Shown: positions 1 to 10,161, counted from the stretch's first letter. The stretch: 34,111 nucleotides of DNA from Pleurotus ostreatus/Saccharomyces cerevisiae fusant (GCA_024196135.1 JAMQCK010000246.1:1-34111), one strand, 5' to 3'. Notes: generated by a model from the letters alone, not told the origin. Program-made: numbers and translations.

Positions 1-1838
1 GCTTTGTTGGTGCGTCGCGCGACTTGTCGATGCAAAGGATGCCATACTGATCCATCCTTCCAGGTGATGGCATGCTGACCGGTTAGTCGACGCGATATCC
101 ACCCTGCGCGCCTATCTGATGATCCGTTACCCCATTAGCTGCGGTTGCTGGAACTGTGTTCGCCTCACCAAACTCCTCCCAAGTCCGTCGCGGCATCGAT
201 ATCGTGGACAACGACAAGGGGTGCGTGACTTGCCGCAGTCCTGCTTCTAGCGCTGACATGCATCGTATAGAACCCTCATCATCGTCAAGTGAGCAGCACG
301 CATGAACACCCGCGAGAATCGCTGGCTAATCGAAACTCAAGGAACTACACCGGTGACGTCCTCAACTTCGGTCTCGCGAAGGAGCAGTATGCCGCGCTCC
401 GCCCCGACAAGGCGGACAAGGTCAAGTTCATCACCGTCGGTGATGACGTTGCCGTCACTCGCTCGCAGGGCAAGATTGTCGGTCGCCGCGGTCTCGCTGG
501 CACGGTGCTCGTCTACAAGATCGCCGGTGCGCTCGCTCAGAAGGGCTTGAGCCTCGACGAGATCTACAACGTCTCGCAATATGCTGCCAACCGCGTCGCC
601 TCGATTGGTGTTGGCCTCGAGCACTGTCACGTTCCGGGAACCGCAGCGACGACCTCTCACTTGTCAGCAGACGAGATTGAGATCGGCATGGGCATCCACA
701 ACGAGAGCGGCGTCAAGCGCCTTAAGCCCGCACCTGCGTTGTCGGAACTCCTTCCTCAGTTGCTCGATCTCCTCACCTCGACCTCAGACCCCGAGCGGTC
801 GTTCGTGCCATTCAAAGGCAACGATGAGGTCGTTCTTCTCGTGAACAACCTTGGTGGTGTTTCCGAGCTCGAGCTTGGTGCGGTCGTTGCAGAGGCACGT
901 CGTCAACTAGACAAGCGTGGCCTGAGGGCCCTCCGCGTTCTCGCTGGCACATACATGGTGAGCCCAGTTCAATGAAAGACCGCCTCCTGTACTGACCCAA
1001 CAATCAGACGTCTCTCAACATGCCTGGATTCTCCATCACCCTCCTTCTTCTTCCCACCGCTGGCGAGAAGGACGCACCTTCGAAGGAGACCATCCTCTCT
1101 GCCCTCGATGCCAAGGCTGACGTTCCCGGCTGGAAGTGGTCATCCGCCTCCCCTGCTCCGGAACAGGTCGCCTTCACCCCTGCTGCTGCCGCACAGACGC
1201 AGAAGCCCACCGGCTCTCCCATCAAGGCCAGCGACCCCTCTGGCTTCACCGCCGGCATCAAGCGCGCCTGCGAGGCCCTCATCGCCGCTGAGCCCAAGAT
1301 CACGGAGATGGACAACATTGCGGGTGACGGCGACTGCGGCCTCACCCTCAAGGCTGGCGCGGAGGGCGTCCTCGCGAAGATCTCTTCCGGCGCGATCACG
1401 GGCGACAACATCGTCCAGAGCGTGATCGCGATCGCGCAAGTCGCGGAGGAGGCGATGGGCGGGACGAGCGGCGCGCTCTACTCGATCTTCTTCTCTGGCC
1501 TCGCGCGCGGCATACAGAGCTCATCGGGCACTGCGACGCCGGAGGACTGGGCGCGCGCGCTGACGTTCGCGCTGCAGAATTTGTACACGTACACGCGCGC
1601 TCGCCCGCCGTCGCGTACGCTCGTGGACCCGCTCGACGCCTTCGTCACTCCGCTGTCGAAGAGCACGAATTTCCCGACGGCGGTGAAGGCTGCGGCTGAG
1701 GCTGCGGACAAGACGAAAGATCTGGCGGCGAAGGCGGGGCGTGCGGCGTACGTTGAGGGCGATCGGTTGAAAGAGGAGAAGATCCCCGACCCGGGCGCGT
1801 GGGGTGTGAAGACGGTTTTGGAGGCGATCTTCAACTGA
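1..1838 (+). CDS. dak1: Dihydroxyacetone kinase (DAK), 5' end outside the window
   Basis: This enzyme phosphorylates dihydroxyacetone with ATP in the cytosol, detoxifying it and feeding glycerol carbon into glycolysis. Exons I can join are 1-9, 64-81, 139-220, 271-288, 342-957 and 1008-1838. Introns are 50-57 nt, and two exons are only 18 nt. The joined frame reads GFVGDGMLTAAVAG, then FASPNSSQV, GTLIIVKNYTGDVLNFG and GLEHCHVPGT. These are DhaK-domain hallmarks, and the HCHVPG histidine is the residue that binds the substrate covalently in the family. After the junction at 957/1008 (TYM-TSLNMPGFS) comes the DhaL domain with MDNIAGDGDCGLTLKAG, whose aspartates coordinate Mg-ATP. The C-terminus is complete (TGA 1836-1838). 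The first 100 or so residues lie upstream of base 1. The acceptor at 341 is AAG. It converges on the FAD monooxygenase. Family identity is very secure. Confidence 0.95.
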
Positions 1839-2160
1839 GCCTCGTGTTGTGAGGGGTGGATCTGCAAAATGAATGTATTGTAGTGTATCTTATTGTCGTC
1901 GTACTAGATCTTGCTTACGCGCTGACCCGTTTGCAATGCACTTTGACTATCAAAGAGGCTCGCTGAAGCTGCAACAAATGAACGGTGCGCGATGCATTCG
2001 CAAGGCGTGCGAGACGTTTAGTCCGTATCGCGAACTCGTCTACTCTATCAAAGAAATACGTATCATAATCAACAAGAACCCATATTCCAAAGCATGTACA
2101 AGAAGCATACAAGAACAATGTACTCTCCACCAGCAACCCTCGTCCATCCTCCTTCTATAC
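1839..2160. other. Convergent intergenic region
   Basis: This 322-bp stretch lies between two stop codons facing each other. It should hold both 3' UTRs. AT-richer patches such as AATGAATGTATTGTAGTGTATC at 1868-1889 and the tract around 2050-2100 could serve 3' end formation. I see no gene in it. The frames that cross it are shadows. Confidence 0.5.
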
Positions 2161-4156
2161 CTACGCCGCCCCGTGATCCGTGTCCATCCTATCCACCAAG
2201 AACTTCCCCCACTGCAACCACCACTCGTCCGCCGCATCAAGCGCGTCATAGTCAAACTGCACGAGCGTCTTTGCCCACACCTCCGCGGATTCGTCGTCCT
2301 CCTGCGTGAGCGGCAGCGCGAGCGCCGCGTCGCGCTCGGTGCGGCTCGGGCCCGGCGGGAGGCCCATGAGGCGGATGGCCTGCAGCTCGGAGGCCAGCGT
2401 CTGGACGTTGCGGAAGGTGCGGATCTTTTGGAAGCCGTCGAGGAGGATGGGGAGGTAGGCGGGCTTGGAGAGGCGGGAGAGGAGGCGGGCGAGGGTGAAG
2501 GCGGCTTCGAACTAGAGAGGGATGGATGAGTGTGGAAGAGGGGCGATACGGACACAAGCTTACCGCGATGGTACTGAGTTGACGATGATGAGGATTATCA
2601 GTCTGAATGCTCAAGAGCATAGTGCGTAAAAGCTTACTCGTTGTAGACGCCGTAATACTGGGCTAGGGGTCAGCAAAGAGGATAGGCAACATTGGAAGTG
2701 TGAACTTACTGGTGAGACGAATGCGGAGTTGCCGATGAGCGCAATCTTGCGCTCCTTGTCGACGATTGTGAGTGTCTCCGGCAATCTTTGTATCTCCTTG
2801 CGATACGAGTGTGCCAAATCGAGCAGCTCTTTCACCCTGCAAAGTGACTCAACATCGATAGCACCGCGAGGTAGGACTGAATGCAGACGCACGTCGGGTC
2901 GTATAGCTCGACGATATCCTTGAGCTCTTCACGGATATCCAAGCCGGTGTCAACATATTCTTCCGTCATCACCTTCCCGAGGACGAAAATATATACGTCG
3001 GGATCGTGCTGCGTAGCGGTTAGCGAGGTAGGACGACGTGTGAGGTCCCTTACTACCAAGGAGCTCATGCCCATGGAATCTGACTCCATCCAGACTTTGA
3101 TCTATGCCGGTTCAGTGATGTCGACGAGAGTGCTGTTCTGGCGGGGCACATACGGTATCCTTTTTCAGTAATGGTGCGAGTCGAGGGTTCTTCTCCATGT
3201 CTTCTGGTAGGATGGAGAAGGTGACACTTAAAATACGGCCATCAAATAAGCAAATGGCAGGACTGGGATGGAATTCGGACATACCCGAGGACGGTACGAA
3301 CGCCTATTTCGTACATCTTGCTCAACGGGTCCTGATCTGACTCGTCGGAATCTGGTGTATCTTCTCGCCGCGGAAGGGGCGGAATGAAGGACCGCGAGAT
3401 GCCGTTGAGCCCATCTGCACCAATGACCTGGGCCCGTCATTCACTATAATCGTGGTTCTGCTGCCACGCCTACCAAGTCGCCTTCTATGGTATCGCCAGA
3501 CTTCAGGTGCAGCACGGGGTTTCCCGACTCCGCTGAAGACAGGCTGACAACTTCCTGGTTGTACCTGATGTCCATCTGCACGTCGCGACAGAGACCTCGC
3601 AGGAACTGCATGATGTGCGAATGCTAGTGGTCGGTCGTCAGCAACGGTGTACGTCAACGGTACAAAAATACTGACCGAGCCCATGTAGAAATTCGAGCCC
3701 AGGTCGCGCATGATGTTGTCGAAGAATTCAGACGTGCCGACGGTGCGCGCGGTGCGGCCTGCGTGAAATAAGATAGGTGAGCTGAACGTGCATGTCCTGT
3801 CACGCCACCTACCATCGATGAACTCTAGCCCAGATCCGGTCCGCTGGCGAACCGACGTAACCTTGGGCAGCTGGCTGAAGAGGCGTGCAACGTTGGGCGG
3901 ACTGCGTATCCCACGCTCAAAGACCTGCACATTGTGAGTTGTGGGTGTTGATGGCACGCCAATCACCGCACAGGCGGCGAAGAAGTGGGTGCGCACGCGG
4001 AAAGACTCTCACCTGGCGATCCGCGTCCCCCTTGTCCACGACCACGACCTGGTGACCCGCCTGCTGCAGCAGGTAGGCGACTATAAGCCCCTCAAAACTG
4101 GCACCGATGACTAGGCATTTTATGGGGGAGACGGAGTCGGGTAGGGGGACAGACAT
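2161..4156 (-). CDS. FAD-dependent monooxygenase, salicylate-hydroxylase-like
   Basis: Twelve exons read right to left: 4156-4013, 3924-3813, 3758-3676, 3623-3474, 3427-3285, 3226-3154, 3101-3057, 3008-2893, 2836-2710, 2657-2638, 2573-2564 and 2511-2161. They give 457 residues, normal for group A flavin monooxygenases, which hydroxylate small, often aromatic, substrates with NAD(P)H and O2. The N-terminal Rossmann fold reads LVIGASFEG (residues 15-23), followed by HQVVVVDKGDADRQ. The second FAD/NADPH 'DG' motif is LVIGADGLNG (from 163). The third FAD motif, normally GDAAH, reads GNSAF (324-328). A coiled C-terminal helix region follows (FEAAFTLARLLSRL). Exons of 10 and 20 nt lie directly after that altered motif. 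The acceptor at 3227 is AAG. The start is the first ATG before the Rossmann fold. The substrate cannot be read from the sequence. The exon chain is consistent, but the third motif makes activity uncertain. Confidence 0.88.
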
Positions 4157-5395
4157 GGGATGGGGGATGGGGAAGGTGGAGGTTGAAAAGAAGGTGATGG
4201 GGACTTCTTGCCGCTAACGTCCGACCTCGATGCCATGAGGGGCTCCGTCGTGCATCATGCCCTTCTTGAGGGCCGCACCCTGGGTATCGGGCTGTCATCA
4301 GTCCCATGAGCCCATTTGATTGGACGCCGCCTGGCCGCACCCCGAGCTGATAGCAGAATGGGGCTCCCGCAGCATTTTGCTACATGCAACGCTCTTTTAG
4401 ACAGCGCTCGCCTTCATGTCGCAAGTGTATCGACTGGTGTACTGCGCGACCTGACCGCTGGGGAATTTCTGAGCATTTTCTTTCCCATTTGACGGCAGTT
4501 GCCGCATGGCGCGTGCAAAGCGCAACAAACAGAGGCGCGCGTCTCTACCGCACTTCCATCATGGCAACTTCGTGCTCACCACCTCTCACAGTCTCGGGAA
4601 GCTTCTCAGATCTGCTGTGGTTGCCAGCGGCCGCGTCTGGAGGAGCCGACCTCGCCTCGTCGGCCAGATCTTCCGAACACGCACTCGCCAATGACGCGAA
4701 TGCTTTCCAAGCTTTCCCAACTCCAGCTTCTCGATCCGAACGCTCCCGGCCACGATGCAAATCCTTCGCAGCTGACATGCCGCCCACTTGAAGATAAAGT
4801 CAAAGTAGGCCGAAGGCGCTGGATGCGGTCCGAAGCGCTCGATGCGTTCCGACTCGAGATGCGCCCCTGCCTCAAAATTGACTTGAAATTCCAGTGAAAT
4901 TCCTCCCACTCGGAAGACTGCGCTTGCATCTTTGACCTGAACTAGTCCTACTATATCTTACCGCCGGCCTACTTGACCTCATTGTGCACGCTCAGGACCC
5001 CCACACGTGTATGACCTCGGCGCCATGCTCGCCGTCATCACAGGGCGTACGCACGGCGGGGCGCTCCCGACCAACTCCCGACCGCCACGGCAATTCAAGC
5101 TACCGGGGAAACTCGCACGCTTTGTTCAAGTATGATAATCGATGCTGCCTCGATGTTCCCAACTTTCCTAACGTGGACGTCTTGAGCGTCCTCAAGGCGC
5201 TTTAGCGCCCCCTTCCATCAAAAGGGTACATCATACACGATGTTTCCCCTTGTTCTTGATAAATGATATAAGTAAGCCTTTCTCTCGCTCCAAAATCCCC
5301 GTGTACATACGCATTCCCTCTTCCACGATCTGCTTTTCCCTCCCCCTTTCCCCCCTTCACTATCCCCTTCCTCTCATCGGCGGACGGTCCTCACA
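4157..5395. other. Divergent intergenic region, 1.2 kb
   Basis: This region separates the 5' ends of the FAD monooxygenase (leftward) and the methyltransferase gene (rightward), so it should carry both promoters. Several open frames of 60-135 codons overlap on both strands around 4384-4929. None shows recognisable motifs, splice structure or consistent codon bias, and I do not call them. Pyrimidine-rich tracts occur at about 5278-5375, just before the methyltransferase start. Confidence 0.5.
5265..5273 (+). promoter_or_regulatory. TATA-like element of the methyltransferase gene
   Basis: The sequence GATATAAGT lies about 125 bp before the ATG at 5396. It is followed by long C/T-rich tracts (CTTTCTCTCGCTCC and CCTCCCCCTTTCCCCCC), as is common around fungal transcription starts. 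The assignment rests on position and composition only. Confidence 0.4.
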
Positions 5396-6330
5396 ATGAC
5401 GGCAACAGTCGTAGAGGTAGCTCTTGCCCTCCCCTTCGTCCTCGCTGCGGGTGTCCTGGGCACTGTGGCCCTTACGCCCCCCAAGGCGGCGCTTCAGCAG
5501 CCTCCCGATGCTGAGCAGGCTCCAGAGCGTCAGACCTTGCTCGAGAAGACCGCGTACAGGAATGTCGCAGTAACGAACTTCATGGAGAAGGTACACTGCG
5601 CCACGGCGAGATCGTCGTTCCTAACTCACCGATCCCTCCCCAGAGCTTCATCTGGATCGCTACCCTTCCTGACATCCTCGCGCTCATCTTCGGACGACTC
5701 CTTCCCGATTACAGGATCTCCCACCTCATCCTCCGCCCCTTCTTCCGCTCATCCGGCCACCCCGAGCTCGTCTGGCACTTCACGAGATCAGGCCAGTGGG
5801 CCCTCCCCTTCGGCGTCTTCCTCGTCATCGCGGGCGCCGCCATCCGCCTCGTCTGCTTCCGCATCCTGCGTCGCATGTTTACTTTCACCCACACCATCAA
5901 GAAGGACCATCAGCTTATGACTACCGGCCCATACAGCGTCGTGCGGTGCGTTCGCACACCCGCCCCCACAGTCGCTACCATACTGACCCGCGTCCGTCTA
6001 GGCACCCAAGCTACACCGGCGTGCTCATGGTCTTCTGGGGGAAGGTCGTGTGGCAGACGGCACCCGGGTCCTGGATGAGGGAAAGCGGCTTCCTGCATAC
6101 GGCGCCCGGGATCGCCATCGGCGGGCTCGTCGTGGCCTTCAACGTATTCTTCAGTAAGTTTTTTGCCTTCTGCCGTCCCTTCTCCCGAGCCATCTGACCC
6201 TCGCGAACCAGCTATCGCATTCATGATACGCTGCAAGGAAGAGGACCGCGCGCTTGAGAAGGCGTTCGGCGAGCAATGGCGCACCTGGGCGGAGCGCACC
6301 AGGTACTGTCTCATTCCGGGGATCTTTTGA
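5396..6330 (+). CDS. Isoprenylcysteine carboxyl methyltransferase family protein
   Basis: Exons 5396-5590, 5644-5945, 6002-6153 and 6212-6330 give 255 residues. The family comprises polytopic ER membrane enzymes that methylate the C-terminal prenylcysteine of CaaX proteins with S-adenosylmethionine; Ste14 is the yeast example. Supporting motifs are TTGPYSVVRHPSYTG (about 158-172) and the C-terminal block with CKEEDRALEKAFGEQW (224-239), then RTRYCLIPGIF at the end, which together form the SAM and prenyl binding core. Hydrophobic segments lie at the N-terminus (about 7-30), near 66-80, 110-130 and 195-222. The start is the first ATG after the pyrimidine tracts and is followed by a membrane segment. 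Mushrooms often carry several paralogues of this family, so whether this one is the true Ste14 orthologue is not decided. Confidence 0.9.
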
Positions 6331-6771
6331 GATGAACGAACTCTCACGACGGTAACGGCAATGGAACGAATGTTGTAAATGTTGTTGTAAAGTGTGTATA
6401 TACTGGCGGAACTCTCTACGTAGCTATCCTCTTATTTATGCATGTATGTACATTGTACTGGTACCTCTGTCTACTCTTTCTCAATCTCAACTCTCGTGTT
6501 CGTCAAAGCCGTCAATGACCCCCAAGGCCGAGCAAGCTTCCTCTCCTCGCAGTGAAGGAGTTCATAACGAGGTCTTTTGTAGTAGAAGCATAGTAGGAGC
6601 GGACATATAAACGACAACCTGGTGACGCTCCGTTCGGGCGGCCGAGTCGCCCACATAGCTGACTCATTGTACACACCGCTTTGAGCCCTTGACAGCTGCT
6701 CCGTCTATGAACTGATTCCTCCGTTCTATTGTCGGCTGTCTCCGCTCGAGCGGACATATAATGTCAGCTAG
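6331..6771. other. Convergent intergenic region
   Basis: This stretch lies between the stop of the methyltransferase gene and the 3' end of the oxygenase-like pseudogene. T-rich and TATGTA-type stretches at about 6370-6470 fit a 3' UTR and cleavage region. A perfect 10-bp repeat, GCGGACATAT, occurs at 6599-6608 and 6750-6759. No gene is recognised. Confidence 0.4.
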
Positions 6772-7787
6772 CTATTGGCTAACATCCATGCTGCTGCCGC
6801 CCTCACCTGCGGAACTGACAGTCGTCTCTGTCTGTATGCTTGGACCGTCGGAGTTTGCCGCAGGGCCTTGAGCTTTGGGTGCTGGAGTTGATCGCGACAT
6901 ACGCTTCCTCTCCTCGTAAGGCTTGACTTGCGCCAGCAAGACAGGCAAGCCGTAGGTAAACCTCGTCTCAGCTTCGTTGCCATAAACCACTGGATGAAAG
7001 AGATGAGCATGAGATTCGCCTAGAGACGGCAAAAAAAAGAGCGAAAATTAGGCACTGTAGTGACTCTTGACGGTGTTGTACTGCGACGACACCTCCGTGA
7101 TCTAGTACACCTCATCAGTATCAAGGTCGTCGAAATCTACCGGCTCGATCTCCCTTCCCTTGCGCAGGAGCAGTGTCCTCTTCTCGCGGTATACATCATC
7201 ATGGTCGTCACTCAATTTGTAACGGCGACGCTTGAGCGTCCGAGTCTCCCCATATAACTGATCTCGCATGCTATACACATTGCGGCGCACATTATACTTG
7301 CCCCGGTCCTCATCCATGGTCGTCGCGTACATGGTGTGCAAAGTGCACGGCAGCCCGAGGTCCTCGCGCACGACCTTCAGCACCGCGTCGCAGCCCTTGA
7401 GGCTGTCGGCAATGACGGGTTTCCTGGGGTCGAGCGGGTACATGAAGCGCAGGCCGAAGCGCGGGTAGCCGCTGTCGGGCATGGGGCTCGCAGGCGTCGC
7501 ATAGGGCTTGGAGTTCAGCGTCCGTGGCATTCGTGAAGTCAATGCAACTAGATGGCGAAGTAGGGGTCAGCCCAAGGTAAGTGCTGAAGAGATGAGCAGA
7601 AGAATGGTGGCGAAGGTGTTAAAGGGACGGGATGGTGAGAGTAACACGCACCGAGGGTTCTGCGCCCCCCCTAGTAGAGCAGGTAGTTAGACGCGTCGAG
7701 GGATAGCGCGCCGCTGATCAGGGGAGGTTCGGCGAGGAAGATCTCCTTGAATCTGGAGACTCGTTCGGAGACCTTAGGTCGGCGCAT
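6772..7787 (-). pseudogene. Decayed fungal 2OG-Fe(II)-oxygenase-like gene, catalytic core missing
   Basis: Read right to left, the ATG at 7787 opens MRRPKVSERVSRFKEIF, then EPPLISGALSLDASNYLLY, the start typical of a large mushroom 2OG-Fe(II)-oxygenase-like family. It hits TAG at 7673-7671 beside a run of seven G. One extra base there would restore GGAQNPR, joining over an intron (7651-7548) to CIDFTNATDAELQALCDACEP. Directly after that the frame changes and the text jumps to GYPRFGLRFMYPLDP and SLKGCDAVLKVVREDLGLP, which belong to the C-terminal third. The central double-stranded beta-helix with the iron ligands is absent. TAG at 7104-7102 stands where the family has Trp (VY-stop-ITEVSSQYNTVKS). 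A 66-nt intron (7055-6990) then joins to MVYGNEAETRFTYG. Three independent lesions argue for a pseudogene. The family assignment is from remembered patterns. Confidence 0.72.
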
Positions 7788-8244
7788 GATGATAGTTGGT
7801 TGACAAGAGCAGAGAAGAGGCAAACGTGGCAAAAGGCATGCCCTGCGCGCGTGTGCACTGGCATAGATATGAGCGGAGCCCAAGGGTTAGTTGTGTCCAG
7901 TGATTCAATCAGCTCAAGAGGATGCGGACCACACGATCGCGCCCAAGCCGTATCCCAAGAAAGGAGACCATCGATACAGTGCAGTGGTATAAGAACCGGA
8001 TACAAGGAGTCCCAGGTCCAGGTCAACCGAGCGACGGGACGTGATTAGCGGGAGGCAGAGGTAAGGTAAGTGTACATATTTGATCAGTCATTCATCATCA
8101 AGAAGCGTAGGGGGGAAAGGAGTCCGATCGCGAGCATGCAAGCATGTCGCAGTATTATTTTGGTCACTGATCGCGACGGCGACAGCGACGCAGGAGGTAG
8201 GGCGATGGTGGTTCGGCGTGGCCACAGATGGGGCGGGAAGTAGC
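7788..8244. other. Intergenic region, former 5' flank of the pseudogene
   Basis: Open frames exist on both strands (for example 7718-8026 on the minus strand), but I see no motif, splice chain or codon bias to support them. The stretch should contain what is left of the pseudogene promoter and the 3' flank of the small gene at 8245. Confidence 0.4.
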
Positions 8245-8503
8245 TCATTTGAGGAGAGCGCTGCGGCGGCGCGTGACGAGCACGAATCCCGCGGGGACTG
8301 GCTGGCGGTTCTTGCGCGACGAGCTGGTCAGCGCCTTCCAGGCCTGCACCAGCGGACGGGAGATGGGTTGCTTCGACACGGATGCGGTGGAGGACGAGGG
8401 GGAGGGTGACCTATCGAGCATGATTGGTGGCAAGTCAAGAAAAGTAAGCGTCGACGCACCTGCCCGCGGTCGAGCTAGCGCGAACATAGTGGTAGTTGGC
8501 CAT
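8245..8503 (-). CDS. Possible small basic protein, 69 residues, unknown function
   Basis: Exon 1 (8503-8460) and exon 2 (8410-8245) join across a 49-nt intron with GTGCGT donor and ATAG acceptor. They encode MANYHYVRASSTAG, then a Ser-rich stretch (RSPSPSSSTASVS), then a basic tail (SSSRKNRQPVP, VTRRRSALLK). The start has a good context (GAAATGGCC). A consensus TATA box lies about 180 bp upstream on the same strand. No family is recognised, and no signal peptide or membrane segment is seen. The model stands on promoter, start context and splice signals alone, so it may be spurious or may have further exons. Confidence 0.42.
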
Positions 8504-9147
8504 TTCGTCTCGTGAAGAATGAGTGCGATTGATTAGGATGGCGTGAGTAAGTGAGTGAAGTTCGGGTAGTAAAGACAGGCGTTATATGGTGTACAGAGAC
8601 GAGACGACGGTGGCAGTGGCCCAAGGATCCCGGATCCAAGAGATGGTTGTGGGGAATGCAAAGGAGTGCACGGACCCACTGCTTTTATATCCGACCCGCT
8701 GCTTCTTTGATGTAAACTTTCATCGGGTCACAGAACCGCGTGTGCAATTGTCCCGAGATGGAAGCGGAAAGACAATAGACCTTCCATTGATCACCGAAAA
8801 GGGAACAATGGAACGGAGGGCACAGACAAACACGGACAAAGGTTGATTTCTTATTGTTCCGCGGCGCACGAGGTTCTTCCTGGCGCCTTTCTCACGTACG
8901 TCCCGAAACCTATTCTCCGCAGGAACTTCCCGCAGACGATTCCGGCCGTGAATAGGACTCGACGCTGACCACTGCTGAGCTAGACCGCAGCCGAAGTTCA
9001 ATATCGCTCTGACGCTTCGCTGGCACCACATGGCGATGTCGACATCAGAGGACTCGATGTCGCACGCAGCACGCCAGTCGTGAGCGGCGCCGCTGAGCGC
9101 TTCCCTCTCTCCGTCATCGTCTGCAGCTGCAGGCGACCTTGTCTACC
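8504..9147. other. Divergent intergenic region
   Basis: This region lies between the small leftward gene and the DUF202 gene. It contains the leftward TATA box at 8682-8690. The right half (8840-9147) carries no clear TATA element for the DUF202 gene. No other gene is supported. Confidence 0.4.
8682..8690 (-). promoter_or_regulatory. TATA box of the small gene at 8245-8503
   Basis: On the minus strand the sequence reads GGATATAAAAGC, a near-ideal TATA box. It is followed downstream by ACTCACTTACTCACG-type C/A/T-rich leader sequence and then the ATG at 8503. Confidence 0.5.
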
Positions 9148-9613
9148 ATGTCTGCTACTTCGCCTTTCCGCCATGCTTGCCCGCCGCTGTACGAGAACAC
9201 GGGGAGCACGGCCCGCGACTATCTCATGCTCGAGCGGAACCTGCTTACGCACTTGAAGCTTGCTCTGCTGCTCTCTATCGTCGCATCCTCGGTACTTCTC
9301 AAGGCGAAGATAGTTCCCTCGGAGGGGGATGGCTCCACGGAAGGCGGGCGGCGGTCTGGATGGCTGGCCCTGGCAAGCTTTGAGTTTGCGGCTGCTTTAT
9401 TCACTATTGGTGCTGCCGTCTGGCAATACTTCGACGCGAGCGAGGATATGCGAAGAGCACGACCGTTCATGGAGAGTAGCAGGTATGATCGGCCGTCAGT
9501 GTGTCGAAATGAGGCGCTCATTCGATGCTGGAAGAGTGCACACCGCTATCATGACCGGCGTCGTCACTGTGATCTTCACGACGTGCATTGTTTATCTTGC
9601 CGTTGACATATAA
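9148..9613 (+). CDS. DUF202-family small membrane protein
   Basis: Exons 9148-9482 and 9535-9613 give 137 residues. After ENTGSTARDYLMLERNLLTH the protein has three hydrophobic segments: LKLALLLSIVASSVLL, LALASFEFAAALFTIGAAVW and TAIMTGVVTVIFTTCIVYLAV. The Ala-Arg-Asp-x-Leu-x-x-Glu-Arg-x-x-Leu pattern just before the first segment is the fungal form of the DUF202 motif (bacterial members read ERTxLAW). The fungal members resemble the DUF202 part of vacuolar transporter chaperone proteins, but no SPX or VTC domain is present here. The function of stand-alone members is not established. The intron is 52 nt with an AAG acceptor at 9534. The ATG at 9148 is the only one compatible with the motif. 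Confidence 0.8.
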
Positions 9614-10161
9614 CCCCTACATGGTGAGGTTTGACCATCCCTCGTCGAGGCCCTCGTTCTGACATCTGTGGCTAGCTGTCATCATGTTCCATCGTTCCGG
9701 CGACCTTCATGTGTATACCCCGGATGCAATCAAACCTGTCATACCCACCTCACCATGTACGTTTGCATGTCCACTGGCTCGTTTTCGCAGCTGATCCTGA
9801 ATCTACAGGCTACCATGTCATGTTAAGCATATTTTCTGACGATGTACCATATAATTTACGCGAAGTTCCTCTTGTTGCTCGATATACGTACCTGTTTTGG
9901 CTGCTGCTACTGGCCCTCCTCGCTCGACCGAGGTCTCCAAGAGCATCTTCACTGCCCCGAAGACGCTCAGCTAGAACGCTCGGCGGCGGGTCCGCTCAAA
10001 CCTGACACTGACATTTGTTGACAAGTCCGTCGATGAGCGTGAGAATGTGATTGGACAATGTGCTGCTCGCCCTGATCACATCAAACGCGTCTTTGTTCCC
10101 CGGTGCGCGCACATATCCCATCTCGAATGAAAGTCGCGCGCATACGCGCCCAAAATCCCTC
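9614..10161. other. Intergenic region
   Basis: This region lies between the DUF202 gene and the large ATPase gene, both rightward. It holds the 3' flank of the former and the promoter of the latter. An AT-rich patch (GACGATGTACCATATAATTTACG) lies at about 9838-9860. No reading frame is supported. Confidence 0.4.

Noticed and set aside
15..340. Absence of a long open frame at the left edge, suggesting that the kinase starts at 289
   Set aside because: Joining short exons at 1-9, 64-81, 139-220 and 271-288 restores the conserved DhaK N-terminal text, so the gene continues beyond the window.
1873..2529. Plus-strand frame of 218 codons opposite the FAD monooxygenase
   Set aside because: It is the antisense shadow of the last monooxygenase exon plus 3' flank. 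Its Glu/Arg/Leu-rich text mirrors the real gene.
2161..4156. Idea that the monooxygenase is a pseudogene because its frame is cut into many short pieces
   Set aside because: Every break is bridged by canonical short introns; the 12 exons sum to 458 codons including the stop, with family order preserved.
4384..4929. Cluster of overlapping open frames of 60-135 codons on both strands
   Set aside because: They overlap in several frames at once, have no family motif, no splice-linked continuation and mixed codon use. They fit chance open frames in GC-rich intergenic DNA.
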